Shown: positions 47,313-58,800 of the stretch, piece after piece
Position numbering within the stretch: position 1 is the stretch's first letter
Layout: every line of letters begins with the position of its first letter
From: Amphirosellinia nigrospora
Lineage: Eukaryota; Ascomycota; Sordariomycetes; Xylariales; Xylariaceae
Assembly (NCBI GenBank): GCA_004123355.1
Contig: SCHM01000003.1
Location: 1,054,001-1,118,000, forward strand
Reading direction: 5' to 3'
Length of the DNA stretch: 64,000 nucleotides
Program-made: the position numbers and the translations under genes
Notes under the pieces: generated by a model
The model's input: only the letters and a program-made list of their open reading frames with translations
Databases searched by the model: none
Told to the model about the DNA's origin: nothing

Positions 47313-48604
47313 TGGGGATAGGCTACAAGTGACTGGTCGCTGGTGTTGAGATACTACCAGTATGTAATAGGAGCTGACGAGGCATTCGTGGGAAAATAGC
47401 GCGGGTATGGGGGGGCTGCATTTGTATGTACGTGAGATGTACGTACCATTGCGCGTATCTCGAAGCGCAGTGCCCCAGACCAGGCCACTCGACGGTAACC
47501 CTTTAGGTGGCCTTGCCAACTCAAGAATCTAGTTGGCGATATCATTATCAACTAGTAAAATGACAAGCATGGAGTTCTTTCGCTTGTCCATTTATGCTCA
47601 GACTATTCCCAAGACCGGCTTAACAATTGATGCTACCTCCATTTGTTCAATCGACTATGCAGTGATAGCCGTAGATGTATAGGGCCTACGTTAAACTCTG
47701 CACGAGTAGCACGTCTTACCTTTATCTATAGCGTCTAGAACCTCAAGCAAATTGCCTTGCTGTATACCGTAAGCCAGGGTGCAAACGAGTTAAAATATGA
47801 TAAGTCGGGAAATAGCTGAGAGACTGCTTGTCGACTGAGCCTAAACTTATTTGCTCGTCAGGTGAGAAGGTCTTTTAGTTCCAGGTATATATTTCAAAGT
47901 GTATCAACGGGCCTTTGGTTGGTAAGAAACTGCATGTGAAAAGAATATCAATTAGTATGGCTATTGCTTAGAGATAGGCTAGCCAAACGCGATTCGCAAC
48001 TCCCCGCATCGCGAGTTTAGTAAATAATTCCCAAAGGGAGCGAGTTCACGATATAGTTAATAGAAGGTTCCTAAACATGGCAACCGGTCAAAATAAGGAT
48101 ATCTGCCTAGACTAATAGTGTCTTCGCTCGGATGCAACAGTGATCTTCAGGCATATGTTAACAAGACCTCCTACTCCCGCCTCCGAGAAAGGGGCACCGT
48201 TTTCACTGTCAATCATTTTGTTTCTGGGAAAGTTGCTTTGTTGCGTAAAGTACTTCCGGTGATCGCCTTAAAATATGAGCTAATAGCTTAAGTGGCACAA
48301 TCAGCACTGCTACTATAGGTTGTCCTTTCGGCTTGCGTATCCGAGTGCTTACATATTCAGGGGCAGCTGTGCATCGCTAGTATTCCCTAGGTACAAAGTG
48401 TATATAGCCACGACCCTCTGACGGAATTTTGTACACCACGTTCACGCTCATTGAGATGACTACCATTCACTCTGAACTCTCCTCCCAAAGCAGTTTTGTG
48501 AGACGCAGTTTCATCAACTCAAGCTTACGTTCCTCCATCGATCGAGGAGCGCAGACCTAGACTTCATATTTTCGGTCGAGCCGTCGTGGTTTCTTGGAAG
48601 ACTG

Positions 48605-48688
48605 CGAAATTGTCTCAGCCAGTCGGTAAGTTCCTCCTCGTATAACCGAAATCGTCTCAGCCAGTCGGTAAGTTCCTCCTCGTAAACG
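48605..48688. repeat. 42-bp tandem duplication (two copies)
   Basis: Units 48605-48646 and 48647-48688 differ at only a few positions (core GTCTCAGCCAGTCGGTAAGT in both). The duplication covers the 3' end of the minus-strand ORF ending at 48657, so that its last codons and stop occur twice. Confidence 0.85.
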
Positions 48689-49030
48689 GAAACTGGCTCG
48701 GCGCAAATTCACGAATATCACAGAGGTCGAATTTCTTTGGTATCTTCGTACGAGCGTTACGTATCAAGTAGTAAAAACTCTTCAAACAGTGCTCGTTACG
48801 GAGTGCCCGAGTAAGATTCAACCCCTTATAAATCCCCGACAAACCCAACCCATCCCACTTTAATCCCGATGGGGTGAGGTAGTTAGTATTCGTGTGCATG
48901 ATGATGTTGGCGATTTTGTCAGTCTCGCCACGTAGCTTCAAATAGAACAGTTCATCGGAGTCCAAAGCCACAAAGTCATGACTCCGAATAGCAAAATCGC
49001 GAGGGCGGATGTCCTGTTATCTAAGCCTAG
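48657..49030 (-). pseudogene. eroded ORF of unknown family
   Basis: An open minus-strand frame reads DIRPRDFAIRSHDFVALDSD, ELFYLKLRGETDKIANIIMH, LKWDGLGLSGIYKGLN, ALRNEHCLKSFYYLIRNART and ends TRRNLPTG. It is protein-like, but upstream it meets a stop. A second frame (FDPLRLPIPLGLDNR) looks like the lost continuation, so the gene is broken or intron-bearing. Family not recognised. Confidence 0.35.
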
Positions 49031-50370
49031 AGGTATCGGAAGCCGAAGAGGATCAAAGACGCCTTCATTGCAACATATCTGCTTTCGCGGCTCACACATA
49101 ACAGAGGACAGACCTGTTCCGGAATCGGCCGTCAATTTTGACTGTGAATCCAAAAAAAATATCCTCTCCACGCATAATAATGTGTATGATACGAGGAGTG
49201 TACACAAATTCTTCCCAAATCATGAGACGAAGCTCTGGGGAAGGCGGCAGAATGGGATAAATTGTGCGCGCTTAGCGACTGGGGTAACGGCGTCTCTGAT
49301 TCGAGGGGGCGTCATGGCCTGGATATATGGGCGTGTCTAAGAACGATATTCTGTAAGCGAGCTTGGGCGGTATAGTGTTGTGATGCTTACTTAAACTGCG
49401 TTGAGACTAAGGTCCTCTTAAATGGGTGTGCCGTAGTGCAAGGTAAGGCAAAATGCTGCACGAAGATGACTGAGGCATGGAGAAACAATAAGATACCTAA
49501 GGGCACGCAAATTGGTTGCCGTATTTCAGGCAAATGAAACAGGAGCGCCATTGTTGCTGTAGGTGGGTGGGGTTTCAAAGAGCAGTGTGTTGCCTAGGTA
49601 GGTAATCTTCCAAGTTGTTGGGGTTACTTGATCAGATGGCACAAATGTCATAAAAAGCTCATCAATACTTTCCGTCAGCTTTCGATTCAAGTACTTAGGC
49701 TCTAAGGATTACCAGGTCGCCCATCATGATGCGCGGCATATATTAAAAATATCTTAATGTTTCCTTTTCATTGTTGGCCTAAACATATTCACAAAGTCAG
49801 GACTGGGTATGTTTGCTATATTATATTAAAAACAACACATATGAAAAGAGAGGGAAGCAAGGGTTCAATTTAGTAGATAAGAAATGTATTTGAATATATC
49901 ACCCTGCAGCCCTGAAATACCTGGATTTTCGATCCCTTTGACTCGGGTAGGAAATTGTCAGGAAAGGCTAGGATGACATAAGTATCGCCCTTACCAGCAT
50001 CATCTCAGAGACTGTATTGATATAATTAAGCCTACCAGCCTAGTTCAAGTATGCCATAGAGTCAGAGATCGTATATTACAATCCTCGACTCCATGAATTT
50101 ACCCCGACAATACCAGCATGTTTTCTATCCGGACCTAACAGCGCCATCATTTTACGATGTGCCAGGGACCCTACAAATGAGGTTGGTAATAAAGACTTGT
50201 TGTTGTACTAAGGGGAGATTTTTGGGATCATCTTCGTGGGAGAATTCGACGATCTACAGGCACTCTCTGAGTCTATAGTTATGTGCCTTGTGTGCCTCAT
50301 AGTACGATGTATTGTCTCTTTACATAATACGCTTCGGGTATGCCAGGAACAGGGATCTTGGTATGAGGAT

Positions 50371-50487
50371 CAGACAAGATAAAGAGACTCTCTGCATATA
50401 GTCAGATTGTCACATAGAGCCCACGGAGATGGCTTCACTGGTTCTTCGTGCAACAACAGATGTCTACACCCTACCCCTGCGAGGTCC
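50371..50487 (+). repeat. dispersed direct repeat, copy B
   Basis: Aligns with 20381-20492 in the same orientation. CACATAGAGCCCACGGAGAT and AACAGATGTCTACACCCTAC are identical in both. Mismatches and small gaps lie between the blocks. Confidence 0.75.
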
Positions 50488-51563
50488 CTGACAGGGTACT
50501 TTTTCAACATTATCAGCTCTGGATAAGAATGTCCAGTCTTCGTATTGGGTATCCGTACATCATAACAAACACGGCGCTAGGGTTTGCCCGTCACACCAAC
50601 TCGAGTCTTCAGCCACCCGTTGTTTAATGCATTTGCTGCTGGCCGCCCCAACAAAAACTAGTGGAGTAATATTCTCTCAATAATTATGACAGTAGATACA
50701 TTAAGTAATCAAGTTAGAATTACAAAATGGGCCGTGACCGCTATATGTAAGTAAATACTGTTGTAAGGTGAGATAACACAAGAGCTCCATACAAGCCGGG
50801 GTTAGTTTACCTCAGAGAAATGTAGAACGGGATTGTTTGGGTTGCCTGCCTATACACTAAGGAGTTGTTATGATTTATCCTGCGTATTACGTGTGAAGTA
50901 TGTCCGTATAATAAACACTTTGAGTCACTCGTTAACGAGCGATTGGTTGCAAACGGGCAGCTAAAAATGATCTTGAGAAACCTATGGCACTTGTTAGGTC
51001 GCCGGATGTGGTCATAAAATGGCCAAGACTTTAATCGGGCACGCTCAACAGTGGACGCTAAGGCCTATCCATACTTAGCGAAAGACCAGGATTGCAAGAT
51101 CTCCGGCTCCAAGGCCCCATGAGCCCCTATTGGGTCATCCATGGTAGCGTTGCCAAATTCTTCTATATTTGGTCGGCATAATGGATACTACATGGCGCAA
51201 TTCGAGATCTACGGGGAAAAGGAAATCAAATTGGACGGAATAAACGACCGACATTAGTCTCCTCTATTTTGGAAACTCCTAGTTTTGCTCAGCGCGCTAA
51301 TCTTTGAGCCCTACGTCAGTCAGTACAGCCTACGATGTTCTAGGCCCACGTCATTATCAGCACAAGTGTCTTGGTATACCAGCTATTAAAAACCACGAGT
51401 TACGGCATGTAAGTAGCTTGATTTCGAAATAAACAAGTGAAAATAAAACCATTCCTAAATAAAGACGGGACAATTGATCATAGATTGAAATCCCGATTGT
51501 ATATTGTATATTTCACAAAAGGGGTTTTTAAATGAGAAATGGAGGGAAAAAAAAAGTTAATGA

Positions 51564-51659
51564 TAGCCGATGAGGGAATCGAACCCCCAGGCTTAAGAAT
51601 ACAGAGTAAGGATGCAGATGACGGATTCTGTAATACCTAGCCATTACCCAAATAAGGCC
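51564..51659 (-). pseudogene. tRNA-like relic (tRNA pseudogene or SINE head)
   Basis: The reverse strand carries a perfect T arm (GGGGG TTCGATT CCCTC), a 3' acceptor-like ATCGGCTA, a 5-bp anticodon stem ACAGA/TCTGT enclosing 21 bases (a 7-base loop plus a possible 14-base intron), and a D-loop-like AATGGCTA. The 5' acceptor half (about GGCCTTA) pairs with only four of seven positions, and the D stem is poor. The apparent anticodon CCG followed by T37 is atypical. I read it as a degenerate tRNA rather than a working gene. Confidence 0.45.
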
Positions 51660-52286
51660 AATAGTACGTATTATTGAAATGTCTTAAATATCTGGGGCTG
51701 GGGTGCTGCTCAGTTTAGGTTTGGAGAGAGTTTAGGAACGCGTATGCAGTCCTGGAGAGTATGCGCGGATCTATCTGACCGACACGCCCTTTATCTACAG
51801 GCTGGCTCTTCGCATCGTCGTCAGACATGAAACGATCGAATATCGAGTATGAACGGGTACCGCTGGTGCTAAGTAGACTGCCTCATCCTACTTCAGTGCT
51901 GGAGAGATGTGGATTGCCTCAAGAGACCCAGATTCAGGAACGATCAATGACAGCAAGTAGACTAGAGCAAATTCTGATCGGATATGTGGGCTAAGGATTT
52001 ACGCCGTATTCCAAGCTGTTGCTATTCGGCTGCGTCGAACTGTCAGCTTAGACTAGTGCAGTTCTTTCGGTTAATATAACGGGACGATCGCCGATATAGC
52101 TAGTCCTAGAAGAACTAAAAAAAGAAGTGTTATACTGACTGACAAGATCTCTTGAAACTACGTAGCTAAGTGGAATGAGGATGATCGCGAACAGATAAAA
52201 AATGGCCGTCCTAGTAGGAGAACTTCGAGCTTTTAACCTCGTATCTCTCACTTCACTTTCAACTCGTAATTCCCTTCTTCACTGAC

Positions 52287-54758
52287 ATGACGGGCGCAAC
52301 GGACCTGTGCACGACGCCGGCGTGCGTTCAAGCTGCTTCCAGGATACTAACTAACTTGCATCCAAATTACGAGTCTGTTGACCCTTGTACCAACTTTGAC
52401 GCTTGTGAGAATCAGAACCTATACCTAGTCGTACTCCTCAGTCACGCTAACAGGTTCAGATGTTTGTGGGGGCTACCCTACGGAACACCCGTTCGAAGTC
52501 ACTGATATCTTAACCGATTTGCAAAGCCAAGGAAGAGACGTGCTCATACAGCAGCTCACTCACCCTTACAACCCACACAGTGATGTAGGTGTGCCCCGAA
52601 ATACCCTGAATAATCCATCTGAATCATGTTCCCCAGAACTAATATGGGACAGGCCACAAGCGATGACGAAGATGTCTTCAAAATGGTAGCCGGCGACTTC
52701 GCTGCCTGCTTGGACGTTGATGCAGTCAACAAGGGCGGGTTGGGCGAGGTGCCCGATATGATTACTCAGGTGCAAAAGTTGTTTCCCATTGAGGATTACA
52801 AGTCCAACAAAACCTTGTCGGATTCAGACTACGAGAAATACGCAGATGCTATCGCGTACCTGAATTCTATCGGCACGGCCGTTTTTGGTGATTTTGGCAC
52901 GGCCGTGGACGTCCAGAATCCTGTACGTCACTCTCTACGTTAAGACTAAGCAAACTCTTCTAACTTGCTGAAAGGATACCATGATCCCCACCTATAACTT
53001 CATCAGCCCAAATAGCGACAAGGCTCTCGGCTCGACCTACGACATCTCTACCCTCGCTACGTCGAATATTACAGATGTTGTAGAACAAATCAAGTTGGCA
53101 TTGCCGCAAGTTGATGAACAACATGCCACTGAACAACTTGCTTCCAGTCTGCTGGCATTTTCGGCAAAACTGGCTGAGATTTACGCCGGTGTTGGCCAAA
53201 CAAGTCCAGATGACATAAAGGTTTGTGCCCTCAGGCTATCTACTAGTTATTTTAAAGTACAACTTCTCACAGGTAATAGTTGCTTTACTATACCACAACT
53301 GTCGCAGAAGCTGCTAAAGCAGCACCAGCGCTAGCGCTTGAACAAGTGATCAAGAGTCGAGCACCGGAGGGCTACAAGATCGATCGAATGCAGATTCAAG
53401 CGCCGGACGGATGGGCGAACGTATCCACGCTCTTGAGCCAAACACCCGCTGCCACCGTTCAAGCAGCCATCCTCTTCTCCACAATACGGTAACTATGCGC
53501 CCTATATCAAGGATCTATCGTGAGTCAACAACCTGCGAGCTAGTAACTAATCTTGGTCGCCCCTTATCTGTGACTGATTCAAGATATAGGACCCATCTGC
53601 GGACCGCACCAAAGAATGCGCGAAGTATCTCGACAAGAGCCTTGCTTGGATGACCAGCAAGCTATATGTTGAGCAGAATATAGCGACGAAGAGCGCGATG
53701 CGGTACATAAGATGATGAAAAATCTCGTTGGGTCTTTCGGCGAGAGAGTGAAAAAAGTCGAGTGGATGGATGAAGACACTAGAACCCTCGTATTGCAAAA
53801 GTTGAAACAAGATGGAACTACGGATTGGGTATCCCGACGAGGTAAGCGTTAGATTAAATACTCCTCGTACAATAGGCTATTGTGTCTATTATCGCCCCGC
53901 CATGTTGCTAACGCCCTCTCTTTCTGGGTACAGACACCTGATGTTCTTAACGCCACCTCCTTGAAGGATTACTATAGCGGTGTGAATATTACCGGCTCCT
54001 ACTCTGCGAACGTTCTTTCCATTCGTAAATGGTACTCCGATCTCGAATGGAATGCGCTTTCAGCACCCCTCGACAAGAGTACCTGGCCGAATTTCGGTGT
54101 TCACTCTTGGATTGCCAACGCCCGTCAATGCGCGAGAGAGAAACACTGCCTTGATCCCGGCCGGCATATCTCAATCTCCTCTCTTCAACTTGAACACCCC
54201 TCTATACCTCTCTTACGGCTCCTTGGCTATATCACCGCTCATGAGGTGACGCACGGGTTCGATAGCATCGGCCGGCATTTCGACCCCGACACTCGACTGC
54301 AAGAGTGGTGGACTCAGTCAAGCGCGGAAGAGTTCGACAACCGAACTCAATGTTTCATCGACCAGTATTCGGCCGTGCCCGCCATGGGCTGGGATGGGAC
54401 AGTCGCCATGTCGGCGAAAAATAAGACTGTCTATGTGAGCGGCGAGAAAACCCTGCCCGAGAATATTGCAGATACGGGCGGCCTAGTGACGTCCTATGAT
54501 GCCTGGAAGAAGCTCGATGACGGGTGCCCACAGCAGGGTTTACCGGGGCTAGAAAAGTTCACCAGAGATCAGTTGTTCTTCATTGCCTTTGGCCAGACCT
54601 GGTGCTCTAGGCTGACTGCGGATGATATCGTCACCGGCCTCGAAATAGACGTCCATGCTCCTGATTTTGCACGTACACGAGTAACTGCCCAGAACTCGGG
54701 CGCATTTCGGGAAGCATTCAGCTGCAAGAAAAAGGAGCCGACTTGTGAGCTTTGGTAA
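52287..54758 (+). CDS. M13 family (neprilysin-like) zinc metallopeptidase, heavily frameshifted
   Basis: Gluzincin endopeptidase that normally cleaves small peptides at the cell surface or outside. Seen: N-terminal CTTPACVQAASRIL and SVDPCTNFDA, FAACLDVDAVNKGG, TYDISTLATSNITDVVEQIK, YYTTTVAEAAKAAPALALEQ, MQIQAPDGWANVSTLL, CAKYLDKSLAWMTSKLYVEQ, MMKNLVGSFGERVKKVEWMD, ELRIGYPDE, IPAGISQSPLFNLNTP, LYLSYGSL, the zinc motif HEVTH in GYITAHEVTHGFDSIGRHFD, EKTLPENIADTGG (third ligand Glu), FFIAFGQTWC, and the terminal CELW. Introns are probable at 52405-52453, 52923-52974 and 53221-53279. At least six frame breaks remain (about 52640, 53490, 53585, 53707, 53815, 54235). Some are single G or A losses in runs; the one near 53815 needs an extra base. 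No signal anchor was found. It may be a real gene with sequencing errors or a young pseudogene. Confidence 0.78.
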
Positions 54759-55191
54759 ACGTACAATTTGATATGAACATAAAATACTGTATTAAGCTAG
54801 CGATCGTTTTATTTAAGTTTTTGTTGTAACGAGGGCTAGGAAACAAATTACTTACTTAATGTGAAAGAGTTAACAACAATTAGGACTTGTCGCGCCTCTA
54901 TGCCTCTATTAACCCCACCATCTCCCGCAAGCGAGAAGGAAGTGAGCTATGCACTGGGACGAAATCCAATGATGCATTGTATGTTCTTCAAACGAGTTTA
55001 AGTTAAGATAAGAAATCTCAGAGTAGGTTATGTGGATTTTGAGCGCTGTTTCACGTAGACCAAACACAAAAGTTAGATAAACATCATCATCTGCTTTATT
55101 CATTTAACATTCCTATATACATCCACTCAAAAATCATATGTACAAGAAACGAGAGGTTGCTTCAAAATTAAAGCATGAGATGATTGGCCAG
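54759..55191. other. convergent intergenic region
   Basis: 433 AT-rich bases between the M13 peptidase and the SLT-like gene. No gene seen. Confidence 0.4.
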
Positions 55192-55893
55192 TTAAGGGTT
55201 GCATTGGCTGACTGCCAGAGTCCAGCCAGTAAGGCGGTTGGCAACGTCGTCGACGTAGCAAGCAATACTGGAGAAGCCGTTGCCCATGTTGCTGTAGTCG
55301 ACAGAGCCGCTGTTGTAAAGACGAGCAGCAGCATAGTAAGCGACAGACTGAATGCTGCCGTAGTTGGCCGACGTAGTGCCAAGAGTTTGCTTAAGGCCGT
55401 CGCCAGAGGAAGTGCCAGCGACACCGTCAGTGATCATCTGGAAGATTTGCCGAGGGCAGGGGTTGACTCCGGCGCAAGAACCAGAGCCGTTGTGCGACTG
55501 CATCAGGCCGGGGTTGGTGACGCCGTTGGCCGTAGTCACCACGCGCACGCAACCCTTGCTCTCCTGCATCATGATGGCGAGAACAAAGCGGTTGTCGACT
55601 CCTTGGTCCGATGATACCTGGGTGATGGCGTCCTTGATATTGTTGATCTCATCGGCCGAGTTATCGGCGCCCCAGCCGTTCCAGCCGCAAGACTGCTGCA
55701 TCAGGGGCAGGTTAACGCTCCAGAGCTCGTCGAAGGAGCCCCAGGCCGAGATATCGGGCCAGCCGGACGCAACGGTACCGTCTCCACGGTAGTTATTATA
55801 GACGTCAGCAACGGCGCGTTGTTGGATGCGGAGAGGTGCCGCGGCGACTAGGCCAGCGAAGGCAGCAAGAGCGAGAACAAAGTTCTTGGACAT
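55192..55893 (-). CDS. secreted SLT/lysozyme-fold (GH23-like) protein
   Basis: Intact single-exon ORF of 233 residues. Residues 1-19 are a classic signal peptide (MSKNFVLALAAFAGLVAAAP), and then LRIQQR may be a short propeptide. The core shows the soluble lytic transglycosylase signature: NRFVLAIMMQESKGCVRV with the predicted catalytic Glu111, followed by NPGLMQSHNGSGSC (GLMQ, 129-132), then an even number of cysteines, consistent with disulfides in an extracellular protein. In bacteria this fold cuts peptidoglycan. A fungal secreted version could attack bacterial walls or chitin-type polymers, which is inference. It converges on the M13 gene. Confidence 0.8.
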   Translation of the reverse strand: MSKNFVLALAAFAGLVAAAPLRIQQRAVADVYNNYRGDGTVASGWPDISAWGSFDELWSVNLPLMQQSCGWNGWGADNSADEINNIKDAITQVSSDQGVDNRFVLAIMMQESKGCVRVVTTANGVTNPGLMQSHNGSGSCAGVNPCPRQIFQMITDGVAGTSSGDGLKQTLGTTSANYGSIQSVAYYAAARLYNSGSVDYSNMGNGFSSIACYVDDVANRLTGWTLAVSQCNP

Positions 55894-58800
55894 TTTTTCA
55901 AGTTTGCGTTAAGGGGTATCTCTGAAAGACTGAAACAGGGTGATAGAATCGGAGTTGTTGGAAAATCGGTAATGCAGCAAAAAGAATCTTGTCAAAAGAG
56001 TTCAAGAAAGGAATGTTGGTAAGGAATGTCTGTAAGGAGTGGCTATTGTTGCATACCTGTGCTTTGAAGCTGGCTGTCCAAACTAGAATCGTGAATGCTG
56101 AACGTCGGACAGCTTTCACTTTATACTTGTTTCTGAACATGGTCCTCGCCATAATAGTGAACATCGAAAAGGCCCGTAGTCTGGCCGAATTACTCATGAT
56201 GGTTACGGTTTGCAGCGGCTTCGCCGCCCTTCACCTTCCTCTCCAAATATCTTCAAAGCTGATGCATGCCTACGAAAGAAGCAGTTCAAGTCGGAAGGAT
56301 CTTCCTACACAGGTGAGGGCCGTCTCACGGGGCTGTATTGGGCAGCCAGTACCACAAGGGAAGACCCGAACAAGCGATCGCGCCGGCATTGAAGTAACTC
56401 ATTAAGGTAACGTGACATTGATTGGATGTATCAACCCTTGCTCGAAAGCGTGCAATATATCTACACTATACTGGACTACGCCTATTCTTACGCTGGGAAG
56501 AGGGAGCAAAGGCTGTGCTCGCAGATGATTGGGGCCTGTACGGATAGCAGTGGTGGTCTACCGGTGGCGTTACGACCAATCCTGAATGCCGCCTGACAAG
56601 GAAGTATCAAGCTTGATGTTTTGCAGGAGGTTTTGTAGTTAAAAGGGGAAATTCCGGAGATCAGATGCCTATATGGGAAAGAATGGGGATCGATGGTGGA
56701 TATCGTCTGTCCAGCTCAGTAGATGGGAGGATCATCAGGATTAGGACTAACGTTATACCCGCTTCTGGGAATCAACCTTACTTACGTAATCGTGTAAGCT
56801 GATTGATGAACTAGATTGAGAAACACTGTAATCTATGAGATTATCCCTCTTACAGTACAGATAACTGTAAGATGTTTTCAATGGGGGCCTCTATTATTCT
56901 TCAACTCGCGAACGCGCCTTGTAGTGTAGCTATAGTCGCGATGACAGGAGTAGGCTGATGGCAATGGTTCATGCAACCAGTGGCGATGTGGAATCGGCCG
57001 GATCTACACTTGCTAATTTAGTAGGAGATCGACAGCCAAGGCACTGGACTACTGTATGCTCTATACATCGAAACCCACAATTCCATCCTTAATCCCGCCA
57101 CCCCTGGCAGCACGATGGAATCGCCCGGATCTGCACATAGGTCCGAGAACCTTTGTAAGTAGACGCGTTAAGTATGTATATTGACTGCTAACCCTACTTC
57201 AAGGATATACGTACACTACGATTGCTCAACGCAACGTTCGCCAGGTCAATTGAAGGGTCTTGTCTTGTGACCGCTTGGTTGTCGCGATCAATCTCTCAAC
57301 CAAAGAAGTGGTTTACATATTGATAAGAGAACATCATTAGTCCTAACCCACAGCCTTCTCGCGTGGCCACGCGTACATAGCATTTATGATGCACCCAAAG
57401 TAGAGTTGTAGCCGATTGACGTTTCTGGTTTTCTATAATTATAGTGATGAGCCATTCATGCGGCCACCACAGAGCCACCATGGGCCTCTGTGTGCCGATA
57501 ATTGAACAGGGGTTGGAACCTAGTATCGTGCACTGCCTATAGTAGGAGCATGCACAATAGTGGTTAGAGTTCCGAAAGTGGAAGTTCGAAGAATTAGGAA
57601 GCCAAAATAGTGTATCTGCCGTTCTGCTGTACCATTCTCATTAAGGAATTGCCAAGTCCTTGACCGGTTCAGCTACCCTCCTGCTCATATAAGCCAAAAC
57701 TAGCACGATAGAGACGAACCGTAACACTAAGGAAACCTTTCTGTTTGAAGCGCAACAAGAAAGAGATCACATCGGCCAAGTGACGTAACAAGTTCAGAAA
57801 TGGACGAGAAGAAGGCAATAGGTTGGCAATAAGGAACACTATCGTTGGCATGTTTATGTGTGATCCCCAGCCGATTCAAAGCTATTCTATTCTATGCACA
57901 CGGCGATTCCGGGGGCCTGTGCCATCAGGTGAGGAATGGCATGCTTTGAATAGGATGATCCTCAGTTGCAACTTGTTATCAATGGTAACGTAAGTGTTAC
58001 ATTATTCTCTCCGACCACGTCAAATCCGTCAAGGGATTGTTATTGATCTTATTAACTGTCCCCGCACGATGCTCGGAGCCTTCTTCCCTCCCACCAAGCG
58101 GCCATGTGATGTTGGATTTCGCGAAGGCTATTAGCTCCTGCCTACTTAGCCATCATAGATCAATTAGGGGGATATCGACTATGAAGAGAGTTAGGCTGAC
58201 AAAGTCGGGAAGGCCAGCAATATAGCCACCCCATTTAATAAGGTTTAACGTTGCGGACTTGACTTCATGACCTACTATTATGAAATAAATCATATCGGAC
58301 CTCCTGTCGTACGTAGTAAGTTTGCCCCTGCTGGGTTTTGTACGTCAGTTACTCTAGCTAAACATAAGAGCACCAGAAAATCATGGCCACAAAATGCGAT
58401 CACATGGGTTACCGCAGGCTATTCCCGACGCCCGTGAACTGTTCGATTTCCAAAAGGAGACAAGATATCCGGCACCTTCCTCCATTAGATATGTTGACGC
58501 TTGCTCTACCCTTGTGTTGCCATTCTATATCAGCACAATCTCATTCAGGTCTTGCTTGGAGTATTCTTTCCCTTGCATAGCTCCTGGTGCATATATCGGG
58601 CCGACAAGGATATGGTTCCCTCATTCCTTTCGTCTCACTGCGCCAGGTACTACTCGGAAGACTTCATCTCCTGCTGCGAGGTCCAGTGGCCTGTGACTAG
58701 TAGACCAGATGAGAGCTTGAAAGCGCACCACCTTTCTTCCACAATTTTGTTGCCAATTCTGATGAAGTATTCAGACGTAATAGGCACACTCCTAATTTCT

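Larger units (their letters stand above)
47313..52286. other. 5-kb gene-poor, AT-richer stretch
   Basis: Contains an eroded ORF near 48657-49030 with a 42-base tandem duplication, copy B of a dispersed repeat (50371-50487) and a tRNA-like relic (51564-51659), each listed separately. No intact gene was recognised. Confidence 0.45.
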
